Positions 17,346 to 25,663 of a DNA stretch of 64,000 bases are shown here, in pieces; the first letter of the stretch is position 1; each line of letters starts with the position of its first letter. The translations under genes and the position numbers were made by a program. The notes under the pieces were generated by a model that saw nothing but the letters and a program-made list of their open reading frames with translations, was not told where the DNA came from and did no database searches. This stretch comes from Clostridia bacterium (GTDB lineage Bacteria > Bacillota > Clostridia > Lachnospirales > Lachnospiraceae). The stretch is from the NCBI GenBank assembly GCA_910575625.1, contig CAJTFD010000002.1:186001-250000 (forward strand). Direction: 5' to 3'.

Positions 17346-17820
17346 GGACGGGATACATAGATGGTTTCCAATGTTCTTTGACCTGGAAAAATGGCGGATC
17401 TTGGTCGTGGGGGGCGGCAAGATCGCCCAGCGGCGCGTACAGACGCTTTTGGAATTTGCGCCTGGGCATATCCGCGTGGTGGCCCGGGAGATGGGCGGCG
17501 CTTTTGAAAAATGGAGAGGGTTACCCAATATAGAACTTAGTGAGCGGGATTTTCAGCCGGAGGACCTTGCAGGCTGTCAGATGGCGATCGCCGCCACGGA
17601 TGACAGGGAGCTGAACCGTCGGATCGGGGAGGCGTGCCGCGGGAGAGGGATCTTGGTCAATGTGGCCAGTGACCGTAGCCTGTGCGATTTTCATTTTCCG
17701 GGGGTCGTCTTAAAGGATGCGGTGACGGTGGGGATCAATGCGTCCGGGTGCGATCACGGACTGGCGAAGAGGACGCGGGAACAGATACAGATGTTTTTGG
17801 ATCAGGGAGGTCGTAGATAG
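17332..17820 (+). CDS. sirC: Precorrin-2 dehydrogenase / sirohydrochlorin synthesis protein
   Basis: A 162-residue protein of the N-terminal CysG/Met8p type. The NAD-binding motif VVGGGKIAQRRVQ is near residue 20, and DLAGCQMAIAATDDRELN and VNVASDRSLCDFHFPG are typical. It oxidises precorrin-2 to sirohydrochlorin, the substrate of the cobaltochelatase encoded in the divergent operon. It overlaps hemA and ends three bases before hemC. No methyltransferase domain is fused. Confidence 0.88.
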   Translation: MKMREDGIHRWFPMFFDLEKWRILVVGGGKIAQRRVQTLLEFAPGHIRVVAREMGGAFEKWRGLPNIELSERDFQPEDLAGCQMAIAATDDRELNRRIGEACRGRGILVNVASDRSLCDFHFPGVVLKDAVTVGINASGCDHGLAKRTREQIQMFLDQGGRR

Positions 17821-17823
17821 GAT

Positions 17824-18711
17824 ATGAAACGTCAGGTTGTGATAGGGAGCAGAGAGAGTAAACTTGCAGTTGTACAGAGTGAGATGGTGGCCGCGCATAT
17901 ACGGGAGCATCATCCCGATTGGGATGTGCAGCTTTTGACGATGAAGACCACCGGGGATAAGATCCTGGACCGGACTTTGGATCAGATCGGGGGCAAGGGA
18001 CTGTTTGTCAAGGAATTGGATAAGGCGCTGCTGGATAAACGCAGTGACCTGTCGGTACATAGTTTAAAGGATATGCCCATGGAGATCCCAAAAGGGCTGC
18101 CCCTGGTGGCTTTTTCCAAACGGGAGGATCCAAGAGATGTGCTGGTGCTGCCCAAGGGATGTTCGGAGATGGATCCGATGAAGCCGATCGGATGTTCCAG
18201 TCTGCGCCGGCAGCTCCAATTGTCCAGGTTATTTCCGCAGACGCCCTGTAAAAATATCCGGGGGAATGTGCTGACCCGGTTGGAGAAACTGGACAGAGGG
18301 GAGTACGGCGCGCTGGTGCTGGCCTGTGCCGGGCTGAAGCGACTGGGATTGGAGGAGCGGATCAGCCGGTATTTTGAGCCGGAGGAGATGATCCCGGCTG
18401 CGGGCCAGGGGATTTTAGGGATCCAGGGGCGGGAAGGCGAAGACTACTCGTATCTGGATGTCTATGACCATCAGGAGAGCCGGTACGCGGCCCTGGCCGA
18501 GCGGGCTTTTGTCCGGGAGTTGGACGGGGGATGCACTTCTCCGGTGGCGGCCCACGCCAGGATCGCAGAGGGGCAGATCCGCCTGCGGGTCCTGTATTAT
18601 CGGGAATCTACGAAAGACTGGTATGTGGATGAGGGTACAGGCCCGGCGGGAGAGGCGGAAGAGCTTGGAAAGAGGATGGCCATGGATATGCGGGAGCGGT
18701 ATGGCCTCTGA
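17824..18711 (+). CDS. hemC: Porphobilinogen deaminase (hydroxymethylbilane synthase)
   Basis: A 295-residue enzyme that polymerises four porphobilinogen units. The substrate-binding arginines lie in GSRESKLA and GCSSLRRQLQL, and the dipyrromethane-cofactor cysteine is in LDGGCTSPVAAHA. Full length, slightly short of the typical 305-313. It is the last visible gene of the hemA operon; hemB, hemL, hemD and cobA are not in the window, so the rest of the route must be encoded elsewhere. Confidence 0.95.
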   Translation: MKRQVVIGSRESKLAVVQSEMVAAHIREHHPDWDVQLLTMKTTGDKILDRTLDQIGGKGLFVKELDKALLDKRSDLSVHSLKDMPMEIPKGLPLVAFSKREDPRDVLVLPKGCSEMDPMKPIGCSSLRRQLQLSRLFPQTPCKNIRGNVLTRLEKLDRGEYGALVLACAGLKRLGLEERISRYFEPEEMIPAAGQGILGIQGREGEDYSYLDVYDHQESRYAALAERAFVRELDGGCTSPVAAHARIAEGQIRLRVLYYRESTKDWYVDEGTGPAGEAEELGKRMAMDMRERYGL

Positions 18712-18763
18712 TCGAGCGTTTGAGGTTTGTGGATATGTATATATAATGTAGCCGTGTGTACTC

Positions 18764-19315
18764 TTAATGGAGCAGCCCGCAGACCAGTACGAAATGATGG
18801 GGGAGCTTTCCCTCCTGGATCCATTCCAGTTCGATCCCCATCAGTTTGCTGATCGTCAGGCCCACGTTTCCGCCCAAGGATTCTATGGAATAACGCATCT
18901 TATCCGGAAAACGGCAGGGCTTTCCCTCTTTGCGGCTGCAGTTCCCTTCGCAGATGATACAGGAGCCTGCGGAGAGACTGACGCTCCCGGGGATCTCTTT
19001 TTCACGGAGGAGGAGTTCTTTGGAGAGTTGGCGTTTATTTTCCATGACAGAAGTTTCGGTGATCCGCTGGATCTCCTCCTCGGGGAATTCCTTGCCGGCA
19101 TATTCTTCATCGAAGATGATCTTGACTGCGGTCAGATCCAGGGTCTTATATTTTTTCCAGTAGGCGATCACGTCGAAGTCGTAGGAGGGGCAGGACCATT
19201 TGCTGTCGTAACTGGGACAGTCCTTGCAGCACTCCAGGAATGTGTCCACATCCACATAGCCTTCCAGATAGTCGGATACGGGGACGGATGCTTCGTAGCG
19301 TTTCGTTGTGTACAT
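18764..19315 (-). CDS. DUF2284 cysteine-rich putative metal-binding protein
   Basis: A 183-residue protein with clustered cysteines: CCKDCP, SCPSYDF, CIICEGNCSRKEGKPCRFP. This matches the DUF2284 family, annotated as predicted metal-binding and possibly iron-sulfur; the function is not established. The ATG at 19315 follows AAGGAGG. It has its own promoter and runs convergent to hemC. No operon partner is evident. Confidence 0.85.
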   Translation of the reverse strand: MYTTKRYEASVPVSDYLEGYVDVDTFLECCKDCPSYDSKWSCPSYDFDVIAYWKKYKTLDLTAVKIIFDEEYAGKEFPEEEIQRITETSVMENKRQLSKELLLREKEIPGSVSLSAGSCIICEGNCSRKEGKPCRFPDKMRYSIESLGGNVGLTISKLMGIELEWIQEGKLPHHFVLVCGLLH

Positions 19316-19350
19316 GGGATGTACCTCCTTGAAATGTATTTGATGATAAG

Positions 19351-19379
19351 ATCATACACCAGATGGCACTGTTTGTCAA
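19351..19379 (-). promoter_or_regulatory. Promoter of the DUF2284 gene
   Basis: In minus-strand sense TTGACA (19379-19374), 17-base spacer, TATGAT (19356-19351), 36 bases before the start codon. Confidence 0.8.
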
Positions 19380-19408
19380 AAACCAGAATATTACAGAGGA
19401 AGAACATG

Positions 19409-19452
19409 GAAAAATAATAAAAGGGAGGGGCAGTCCTTGTCCTGTTCCTCCC
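19409..19452 (-). terminator. Terminator of the short-chain dehydrogenase gene
   Basis: In minus-strand sense GGGAGG..CAGG-acaagga-CTG..CCTCCC followed by TTTTATTATTTTT, about 60 bases after the dehydrogenase stop codon. Confidence 0.85.
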
Positions 19453-19510
19453 GATATGAGGGATATCTCACGTTTTTTTGTAAAGATATCACGGTCTCAG
19501 TTTGAAAATG

Positions 19511-20311
19511 TTATGGCCTTAAGCCCAGGCCGCCTTCCAGCGTGATCGTCTCGCCGGTCATGAATTTGAAATCCGGGGATGCCAGCTGTACACAGACACG
19601 CCCGATCTCTTCTTCCGCATCGCCGTAATGGCCCATGGGCGGCATGTGCACGTTCTGCTCGAAAGCGTCCGGATATGCTTTCTGGAAGTTCTCCAGCTGG
19701 GCGGTCCAGGCCAGGGGGCAGATGATGTTCACGTTGATGCCGTCCTTGCCCCATTCGTTGGCGGCTACACGCGTCAGGCCGCGGATGCCTTCCTTCGCCG
19801 CAGCGTAAGCGCATTGTCCGTAATTTCCGAACAAGCCCGCGCCGGAAGCGAAATTGATCACGGAACCCTTTGTCTTGGCCAGATACGGATAGCAGGCTTT
19901 CATATAATAAAAAGTCGCGTATAGGCCCGAGTAGAGGGCCAGGTCAAACTGTTCGGTGGTGTGGTCGGCCAGGGTAACGCCGGAGGCGGAAGCCTGCGCG
20001 TTGTTGATCAGCACGTGGATGTCGCCGAAAGCGTCGATCGTCTGTTCCACCACTTTCTTTACAACGGCCTCGTTGTCCGCGCCTGCATTCACATCGGCCT
20101 GCACGGGCAGCACTTTGATCCCGTAAAGTTTTTCCAGCTCTTCTTTTGCGTCCTCCAGTTTCTGGACATTGCGCCCGGTGATGACCAGATTCGCGCCTTC
20201 TTTCGCATAGGCTGTGGCGATCCCGTAGCCGATCGATCCGCACCGGCCGTCGCTCAGGACGGATTTACCGCCGCCTGTGAGGATCGCTGTCTTTCCTGTT
20301 AAAAATCCCAT
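19511..20311 (-). CDS. Short-chain dehydrogenase, resembles bile-acid 12-alpha-hydroxysteroid dehydrogenase
   Basis: A 266-residue classical SDR. The nucleotide loop is unusually long (TGGGKSVLSDGRCGSIGYG, in place of TGxxxGIG). Other motifs are NNAQAS, the active-site serine region NFASGAG, and catalytic YAAAK. The long glycine loop, and stretches such as YSGLYATFYYMKACYPYL and the C-terminal FMTGETITLEGGLGLRP, recall clostridial 12-alpha-hydroxysteroid dehydrogenases as remembered from the literature; this could not be checked by search. Such enzymes oxidise the 12-alpha hydroxyl of bile acids with NADP. The gene is monocistronic with its own promoter and terminator, as expected for a stand-alone enzyme. 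Another SDR substrate is possible. Confidence 0.8.
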   Translation of the reverse strand: MGFLTGKTAILTGGGKSVLSDGRCGSIGYGIATAYAKEGANLVITGRNVQKLEDAKEELEKLYGIKVLPVQADVNAGADNEAVVKKVVEQTIDAFGDIHVLINNAQASASGVTLADHTTEQFDLALYSGLYATFYYMKACYPYLAKTKGSVINFASGAGLFGNYGQCAYAAAKEGIRGLTRVAANEWGKDGINVNIICPLAWTAQLENFQKAYPDAFEQNVHMPPMGHYGDAEEEIGRVCVQLASPDFKFMTGETITLEGGLGLRP

Positions 20312-20347
20312 TGTATTTCCTCCAATCTTAAAATTATGGTCAAAGAT

Positions 20348-20377
20348 AGTGTATCACTAGACGATCGTGGATGTCAA
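20348..20377 (-). promoter_or_regulatory. Promoter of the short-chain dehydrogenase gene
   Basis: In minus-strand sense TTGACA (20377-20372), 18-base spacer, TACACT (20353-20348), 37 bases before the start codon. Confidence 0.7.
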
Positions 20378-20413
20378 TTATTACCATATTTTCCGTGTCC
20401 GGATGGCGGATAC

Positions 20414-20454
20414 AAAAATAACCGTTCCGGTCCTGAAGACTGAACGGTTATTTT
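20414..20454 (-). terminator. Terminator after tRNA-Leu (bidirectional structure)
   Basis: AACCGTTC-14 nt-GAACGGTT with A-rich and T-rich flanks on both sides. In minus-strand sense it ends the tRNA-Leu transcript about 20 bases beyond the tRNA 3' end. Confidence 0.8.
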
Positions 20455-20472
20455 CGTCTGGCATAAAAAGAG

Positions 20473-20553
20473 TGCGGATGACAGGACTTGAACCTGCACG
20501 TCATGAACACCAGAACCTAAATCTGGCGCGTCTGCCAATTCCGCCACATCCGC
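20473..20553 (-). tRNA. tRNA-Leu (anticodon TAG)
   Basis: In minus-strand sense an 81-base cloverleaf: acceptor GCGGATG / CATCCGC plus discriminator A, anticodon arm CCAGA-TTTAGGT-TCTGG with anticodon TAG, a long variable arm as expected for leucine tRNA, and T arm GCAGG-TTCAAGT-CCTGT. CCA is not encoded. A strong promoter and a terminator flank it. Confidence 0.96.
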
Positions 20554-20575
20554 ATATCGATCGCTGGCAGAGCAT

Positions 20576-20605
20576 ATTATAACATTTATAAAAATAACTT
20601 GTCAA
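20576..20605 (-). promoter_or_regulatory. Promoter of tRNA-Leu
   Basis: In minus-strand sense TTGACA (20605-20600), 18-base A/T-rich spacer, TATAAT (20581-20576). Confidence 0.85.
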
Positions 20606-20658
20606 TAAGAAGTTGCCGGATCTGCCGTCATTGTTTGGGCAAGGTGTGGAAAAGTTGG

Positions 20659-20687
20659 TTGACAAACGACACACCATACTATAAGAT
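20659..20687 (+). promoter_or_regulatory. Promoter for the MBOAT/SGNH pair
   Basis: TTGACA (20659-20664), 17-base spacer, TAAGAT (20682-20687), divergent from the tRNA promoter. A leader of about 135 bases follows before the MBOAT start; nothing else was recognised in it. Confidence 0.65.
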
Positions 20688-20828
20688 GTATTTAATGGGA
20701 GAATCGAGTCGAAATTTGGCAGATGGCGGGCATGTGCGGTCCGGGCGGGGGAGTGCGCCGGATCGGTATCTTGGAGGGGATCCATGCGGGCGGGTCTGCT
20801 GATATTTGGGAATGTCAGGGGATTATAA

Positions 20829-22262
20829 ATGATATTTGCGAGTTTATTTTTTGTGTGCTTTTTCTTTGTGCTCTGTCTGGTGATCTACAACAGGATGTCC
20901 ACGATCCGCGGGAAAAATATCGTGCTCCTGGTGTTTTCCATGATCTTTTACGCCTGGGGCGGGGTGCAGTATCTGGCTTTGCTTGTGGGTATGACATTCG
21001 TCGCATGGATCTGTGCGAGAGAGATAGAACGACATGAGGAGCGGACGATGCGTCTCGTTCTTTTTATTTCTGCATGTGTGGTCTTGATCGGCGGGCTGTG
21101 CATCTTTAAATATCTGGGATTTTTTCTGGAAGGCATCCAGTTCTTATTTGGTGTACCCGAGGAGATCCCGGCGATCGTCCTGCCGATCGGGATCTCTTTT
21201 TATACATTCCAGCTCTTATCCTATGTGGTCGATGTGTATCGGAAAGAGGTGGAGGCCCAGAAACGCTTTTGGATGCTCCTGCTCTATGCGGGGCTGTTCC
21301 ACCAGTGCGTGGCGGGGCCCATTGTCCGGTATAGCAATGTGGCGGCGGAGCTGGAGCATCGGCGGGCAAAGATGAGCGAGGTGGCCGAGGGGGCCTGGCG
21401 GTTCTCATCGGGCCTGGCGAAAAAGGCAATCCTGGCCAACGGATGCGCCCTGGTGGCGGACACGTTCCTGCCGCTGGAGGGCACGGCGCTGGAGAGTGTA
21501 CCGGTGCTGGGCATATGGGGCGGGATCATCGGGTATACATTGCAGATCTATCTGGATTTTTCAGCTTATTCGGATATGGCGATCGGCATGGGGCTGATGG
21601 TGGGGCTTCATTATAAGGAAAATTTCAATTATCCGTATATAGCCAGTTCAGTGCAGGATTTCTGGCGGCGGTGGCATATCTCTCTGAGCAGTTTTTTCAG
21701 GGATTATGTATACATACCTCTGGGTGGGAACCGGGGCGGTGAGGCCAAGACCATCCGGAACCTGTTTGTCGTGTGGGCCCTGACCGGCTTGTGGCATGGT
21801 GCGGCCTGGAATTATGTCGTATGGGGCTTGTATTTTTTCTGTTTCCTGGTCCTGGAAAGGTTTTTGAAGCGGCGGAAGATCAAGTTTCCGCCTGTGGTGC
21901 GGAACATCTATACACTCCTGGTCGTCGCGTTCGGATGGGTGCTGTTCCGGTTTACGGATTTCTCTGATGTGGGGATCGTAGTGAAGGGCATGTTTGGCCT
22001 GAATGGAAATGGGTTTTCGGATCTGGAGACGAAGATCTTCTTCCAGAACCATTGTTTCCTGCTGTTGTTCTGTATTATCTGCAGTACGCCATTTTTTGCC
22101 ATGCTGCGGGAGCAGTTCCGCTATGTGGGGCGGGTGTGGGAAGGGCGGTTTGGCCGTATCGCGTACCTGGCCGGGGCTCTGGTGCCGGTGGTGTTGATCA
22201 TCCTGTCGGTGATGGCGCTGGTGGGCAACAGTTATAACCCGTTCTTGTATTTTCAATTCTGA
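20829..22262 (+). CDS. MBOAT family membrane O-acyltransferase (AlgI-like)
   Basis: A 477-residue membrane protein with about ten hydrophobic helices. Family marks are the DFW-like stretch QDFWRRWHISLSSFFRDYVY (in part) and the catalytic histidine in TGLWHGAAWNYVVWG. AlgI/PatA-type proteins move acetyl groups across the membrane for acetylation of extracellular polysaccharide. The next gene encodes the SGNH-type protein expected to accept or transfer the acetyl group. The polymer acted on is not known here, since no polysaccharide synthase gene is adjacent. Confidence 0.93.
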   Translation: MIFASLFFVCFFFVLCLVIYNRMSTIRGKNIVLLVFSMIFYAWGGVQYLALLVGMTFVAWICAREIERHEERTMRLVLFISACVVLIGGLCIFKYLGFFLEGIQFLFGVPEEIPAIVLPIGISFYTFQLLSYVVDVYRKEVEAQKRFWMLLLYAGLFHQCVAGPIVRYSNVAAELEHRRAKMSEVAEGAWRFSSGLAKKAILANGCALVADTFLPLEGTALESVPVLGIWGGIIGYTLQIYLDFSAYSDMAIGMGLMVGLHYKENFNYPYIASSVQDFWRRWHISLSSFFRDYVYIPLGGNRGGEAKTIRNLFVVWALTGLWHGAAWNYVVWGLYFFCFLVLERFLKRRKIKFPPVVRNIYTLLVVAFGWVLFRFTDFSDVGIVVKGMFGLNGNGFSDLETKIFFQNHCFLLLFCIICSTPFFAMLREQFRYVGRVWEGRFGRIAYLAGALVPVVLIILSVMALVGNSYNPFLYFQF

Positions 22263-22287
22263 TGCTGCGGTGACGAGGAGGAGTTTT

Positions 22288-23655
22288 TTGGATAGGGAAG
22301 AAAGACGTCAAATGCGTAAGGAGAGGGAGCGGAAGAGATACCGCAATTATGTGAAACTGGAGATCCGTATGTTCCGGTGGACGCTTGTGGCATTCTGTCT
22401 GATCGGGATCTTGCTGCCTCTGCGGCCCAAAAAGTCTAATATAGAGAAGAGGGACCTGGAAAAATTCCCTGCGGTCACACTCAGTGGGATCATGAAGGGA
22501 GATTTTTTTGCCGATGTCAGCACATGGTACGCGGATACGTTTCCTTTCCGTGAAAAACTGCTGACGGCCAACGCCGCCGTGGAGCGGCTCTACGGGTTGG
22601 GGAAGGAACAGCTGTACGGCAGCGTGGGGAAAGCGGATGATATCCCCACCGAATATACGGAAACTGAGTCCGGCCCTGCGTCAGGCGTATCGGACGATGT
22701 CCTTTCAGATCAGGATGCGGCTGTGGCCCAGGGAGATGAGGGCGACGGCACGGTCCATGTGATGCCGGAGAGCGCGGGGACGATCTACATAGCAGATGAT
22801 CGGGCATTTGAGCTGTATTATTTTGCGCTGGATTCGGCAAACCAGTATATCAAGATGATCAACAACGCGGCCCAGCTCTTACAGGGAAAAGCGACCGTGT
22901 ATGACATACCGGTGCCCACTTCGATCGGGATCTATCTGGATCAGGACATCCAAGATTCGCTGGGATGCAGTGACCAGTCCCAGGCGTTTGACTATGTTTT
23001 GGACAATCTGGACGACAGTGTGCGGGGAGTGCGGGTGTTTGACACCCTTGCGGAGCACAACAGTGAGTATCTGTATTTCCGCACGGACCACCACTGGACG
23101 GCGGACGGGGCCTATTATGCCTACCAGCAGTTCTGTCAGGCAAAGGGGATCATACCAAAGTCTAAAGATGATCATCAGATCCAGGAATTTGACGGCTTTG
23201 TGGGCAGTTTTTATTCCTTTGGGGATCAGGCGGCTGTGCTGGCGGAAAATCCGGATGTGATCACAGCTTACATCCCTCAGAGTACGAATGATATGATGTA
23301 TGTGGGGGCGGATGGGATCGAGATGGATTGGCAGGTGATCGCGGATGTGTCGGAGTACGACGACGGCAACAAGTATTCCTGCTTTATCGGAGGGGATAAC
23401 CCTTATTCGGTCATCGAAAATCCTCTGCTGCAGGATGGCTCGTCCTGCCTGGTGATCAAGGAATCTTATGGGAATGCCTTCGTGCCTTTCCTGGTAGACC
23501 ATTACCAGACGGTCCATGTGGTGGATTATCGGTATTATCAGGGGAATGTCCCGCAGTTCGTGGCGGAGAATGGGGTGCAGGATGTGATCTTCCTCAACAA
23601 TGCGGATGCGCTGTCGGAGGGGGCTGTCGGGTATATGCAGGGGCTGTTCCAGTGA
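22288..23655 (+). CDS. DHHW/AlgJ-AlgX-like SGNH protein, partner of the MBOAT acyltransferase
   Basis: About 455 residues, with a basic N-terminal tail, one membrane helix (MFRWTLVAFCLIGILLPL) and a large extracytoplasmic domain. Family-typical stretches are YFRTDHHWTADGAYYAYQQF, in part, with the HHW catalytic motif, and KESYGNAFVPFL, with the serine region. Start: TTG 22288 is preferred because AGGAGG ends six bases before it; GTG 22270 is possible. It begins 26 bases after the MBOAT stop. The two are inferred to form an O-acetylation module for an extracellular polymer. Confidence 0.85.
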   Translation: MDREERRQMRKERERKRYRNYVKLEIRMFRWTLVAFCLIGILLPLRPKKSNIEKRDLEKFPAVTLSGIMKGDFFADVSTWYADTFPFREKLLTANAAVERLYGLGKEQLYGSVGKADDIPTEYTETESGPASGVSDDVLSDQDAAVAQGDEGDGTVHVMPESAGTIYIADDRAFELYYFALDSANQYIKMINNAAQLLQGKATVYDIPVPTSIGIYLDQDIQDSLGCSDQSQAFDYVLDNLDDSVRGVRVFDTLAEHNSEYLYFRTDHHWTADGAYYAYQQFCQAKGIIPKSKDDHQIQEFDGFVGSFYSFGDQAAVLAENPDVITAYIPQSTNDMMYVGADGIEMDWQVIADVSEYDDGNKYSCFIGGDNPYSVIENPLLQDGSSCLVIKESYGNAFVPFLVDHYQTVHVVDYRYYQGNVPQFVAENGVQDVIFLNNADALSEGAVGYMQGLFQ

Positions 23656-23812
23656 GCGGCCAGGAAATATGGGCCTGGGCTGTGCCATTAGGCAGCCTGC
23701 TGTGATGTAAATGATCATCTCCAGGGCAATATGAGATCTGCCATGCGCATCTATGAACAGTATGAAACGATATATCGTGCGTTAAAAATATGATTTTCCA
23801 CTGGTATTTTCA

Positions 23813-23842
23813 TCAGATATGTGGTATATTATTGCTATCCAT
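23813..23842 (-). CDS. Possible nine-residue ORF behind a perfect ribosome-binding site
   Basis: In minus-strand sense AGGAGGTGATCC, a 12-base exact complement of the 16S rRNA 3' end, lies nine bases (from its AGGAGG core) before ATG; the ORF reads MDSNNIPHI then TGA. It lies in the 333-base gap between the SGNH gene and tcdA. No clear promoter or downstream minus-strand gene was seen, so it may be a leader peptide, a remnant of a lost gene, or chance. Confidence 0.3.
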   Translation of the reverse strand: MDSNNIPHI

Positions 23843-23958
23843 TTTGGATCACCTCCTAATATTGGATCAGGCCGCAGAGCCATACGATCATTTAGGGGGT
23901 TTTCTTTTGTGCTGTCTTCCCGCCACATGTTCAACTGTACTTTTTCTGCGGCTGATAG

Positions 23959-23964
23959 TATAAT
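23959..23964 (+). promoter_or_regulatory. -10 element before tcdA
   Basis: TATAAT 25 bases before the tcdA start. No good -35 was found at 16-18 bases, so the promoter is only partly supported. Confidence 0.45.
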
Positions 23965-23988
23965 AGAGAAAAGGCGGGAGGAAAGAAC

Positions 23989-24801
23989 ATGTTGGATGGA
24001 TTTTCAAGGATGGAATCGCTGATCGGCAGAGAAGGGATCGATCTGCTGGGCAGAAAGAAGATCGCGGTGTTCGGGCTGGGCGGCGTGGGATCCTATGCGG
24101 TGGAGGCTCTGGCCCGTTGTGGTGTGGGCAGTCTGACGCTGGTGGATCATGATACGGTTGACATAACAAATATCAACAGGCAGCTCTACGCTCTGCATTC
24201 CACATTGGGCAGTCCCAAAACAAAAGCGGCGAAGGAGCGGATACGGGATATCGATGAGGATATCCTGGTCCACACATACGATACGTTTTACAATGAGGAT
24301 TCGGCTCATATGTTTGATTTTTCAGCATATGATTATGTTGTGGACGCCATTGACACAGTCTCTTCAAAATTGCTGCTCATAGAGCAGGCGAAGCAGTCGA
24401 AGACCCCGATCATCTCCTCCATGGGTACGGGGAATAAGCTGGATCCGACCAAATTTGAGGTCGCGGATATCGCAAAGACGAGTGTCTGCCCCTTGGCGAA
24501 AGTGATCCGCACGGAACTGCGCAGGCGCGGGATCCGGAAGGTGAAGGTGCTCTATTCTAAGGAGAAGCCGATCAAGAGTGGACGGACGCAGGGGGGCAGG
24601 AGCATACCGGGGAGCATTTCTTTTGTACCCAGCGTGGCAGGGCTCATCATCGCTGCGGAGGTGGTCAAGGACCTGCTGCAGGAACTGGCCGGGAACAAGA
24701 CAGGAAATAGGAGTGGAGCAGAGCAAGATGGAAAATTTAAGCGGTTTGTTTCAGGAGATCATGGACAGTCAAAGGGTATCGGTCCGGGAACCCATGCATA
24801 A
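23989..24801 (+). CDS. tcdA: tRNA threonylcarbamoyladenosine dehydratase (ThiF/E1-like)
   Basis: A 270-residue E1-like enzyme that cyclises t6A37 in tRNA using ATP. The nucleotide-binding loop is GLGGVGSYAVEALARCG, followed by DHDTVDITNINRQ, a family hallmark, and a central DAIDTVSSK. C-terminal ISFVPSVAGLIIAAEVV is typical. The last 25 or so residues (after QELAGNK) have no family likeness and lie in the region that overlaps the start of murB by 74 bases. ATG 23989 follows GGGAGGAAAG. Confidence 0.92.
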   Translation: MLDGFSRMESLIGREGIDLLGRKKIAVFGLGGVGSYAVEALARCGVGSLTLVDHDTVDITNINRQLYALHSTLGSPKTKAAKERIRDIDEDILVHTYDTFYNEDSAHMFDFSAYDYVVDAIDTVSSKLLLIEQAKQSKTPIISSMGTGNKLDPTKFEVADIAKTSVCPLAKVIRTELRRRGIRKVKVLYSKEKPIKSGRTQGGRSIPGSISFVPSVAGLIIAAEVVKDLLQELAGNKTGNRSGAEQDGKFKRFVSGDHGQSKGIGPGTHA

Positions 24802-25648
24802 ACATACCACATTCCGTATTGGCGGACCTGTGGATGTTTTTTTGCAACCTGCGGATGCAGGGGAACTCCAAAAGATCATGGAGATCTGTCATCAAGAGCA
24901 GGTCCCCTGGTCTATCATGGGCAATGGCAGTAACCTTTTGGTCAGCGATGAGGGCTTTCGGGGCGTTGTCATCCAGATCTACCGGAATATGGCGCAGATT
25001 GCGACAGAAGGATGCCGGATAACGGCGCAGGCGGGCGCATCGCTCATATCCCTGTCCAAACGGGCCATGGAAGCGTCTTTATCCGGTCTGGCATTCGCCA
25101 GTGGGATCCCAGGGACGCTGGGCGGTGCGGTGGCCATGAACGCGGGCGCATACGGCGGTGAGATGAAAGACGTGCTGGAAGAGGTGCGCGTGCTCGACCG
25201 CTTTGGACAACTGCTCACACTGAGAGCGGACCAGCTGGAGATGGATTACCGGACCAGTGTCATCAAAGAAAAAGGCCACATCGTCCTGGAAGCGGTCTTA
25301 AAACTGCAGCCCGGGGATCGGGATGCGATCCGGGAGACTATGCAGGACTTGGCGCAGAAGAGGGCAGGCAAGCAGCCCCTGGAGTATCCCAGCGCCGGGA
25401 GCACGTTTAAACGGCCCAAAGGGCATTTTGCGGGAAAGCTGATCATGGACGCGGGGCTTAGAGGTTACCGTGTGGGCGATGCCCAAGTCTCGGAAAAACA
25501 TTGCGGATTTGTGGTCAACTGCGGCCATGCCACGGCGGCGGATGTAGCGGCTGTGATGCGGCATGTGCAGGAGGAGGTCTGGGATCGGTTCCAGGTCCGT
25601 TTGGAGCCGGAAGTGCGCTTTCTGGGGGATTTTACCGGCGTGTATTGA
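24728..25648 (+). CDS. murB: UDP-N-acetylenolpyruvoylglucosamine reductase
   Basis: A 306-residue FAD enzyme that makes UDP-N-acetylmuramate. The FAD-binding motifs are GNGSNLLVSDEGFRG and ASGIPGTLGGAVAMNAGAYG (in part), with the Ser active-site region in YPSAGSTFKRP and a C-terminal glutamate region RLEPEVRFLG. It matches the short type II MurB of Gram-positives. ATG 24728 is chosen to give the standard N-terminus. It is nested in the end of tcdA and followed after 15 bases by rapZ. Confidence 0.95.
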   Translation: MENLSGLFQEIMDSQRVSVREPMHKHTTFRIGGPVDVFLQPADAGELQKIMEICHQEQVPWSIMGNGSNLLVSDEGFRGVVIQIYRNMAQIATEGCRITAQAGASLISLSKRAMEASLSGLAFASGIPGTLGGAVAMNAGAYGGEMKDVLEEVRVLDRFGQLLTLRADQLEMDYRTSVIKEKGHIVLEAVLKLQPGDRDAIRETMQDLAQKRAGKQPLEYPSAGSTFKRPKGHFAGKLIMDAGLRGYRVGDAQVSEKHCGFVVNCGHATAADVAAVMRHVQEEVWDRFQVRLEPEVRFLGDFTGVY

Positions 25649-25663
25649 TGTGAGGGAGATGCG

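Noticed and set aside
20473-20553. tRNA-Leu as an integration site for a mobile element
   Set aside because: No integrase gene, flanking direct repeat of the tRNA 3' end, or foreign gene block was seen nearby.
23846-23857. GGATCACCTCCT resembling the 16S rRNA 3' end, possibly an rRNA fragment
   Set aside because: Only 12 bases match and no further 16S sequence flanks it; better explained as a ribosome-binding site read on the minus strand.
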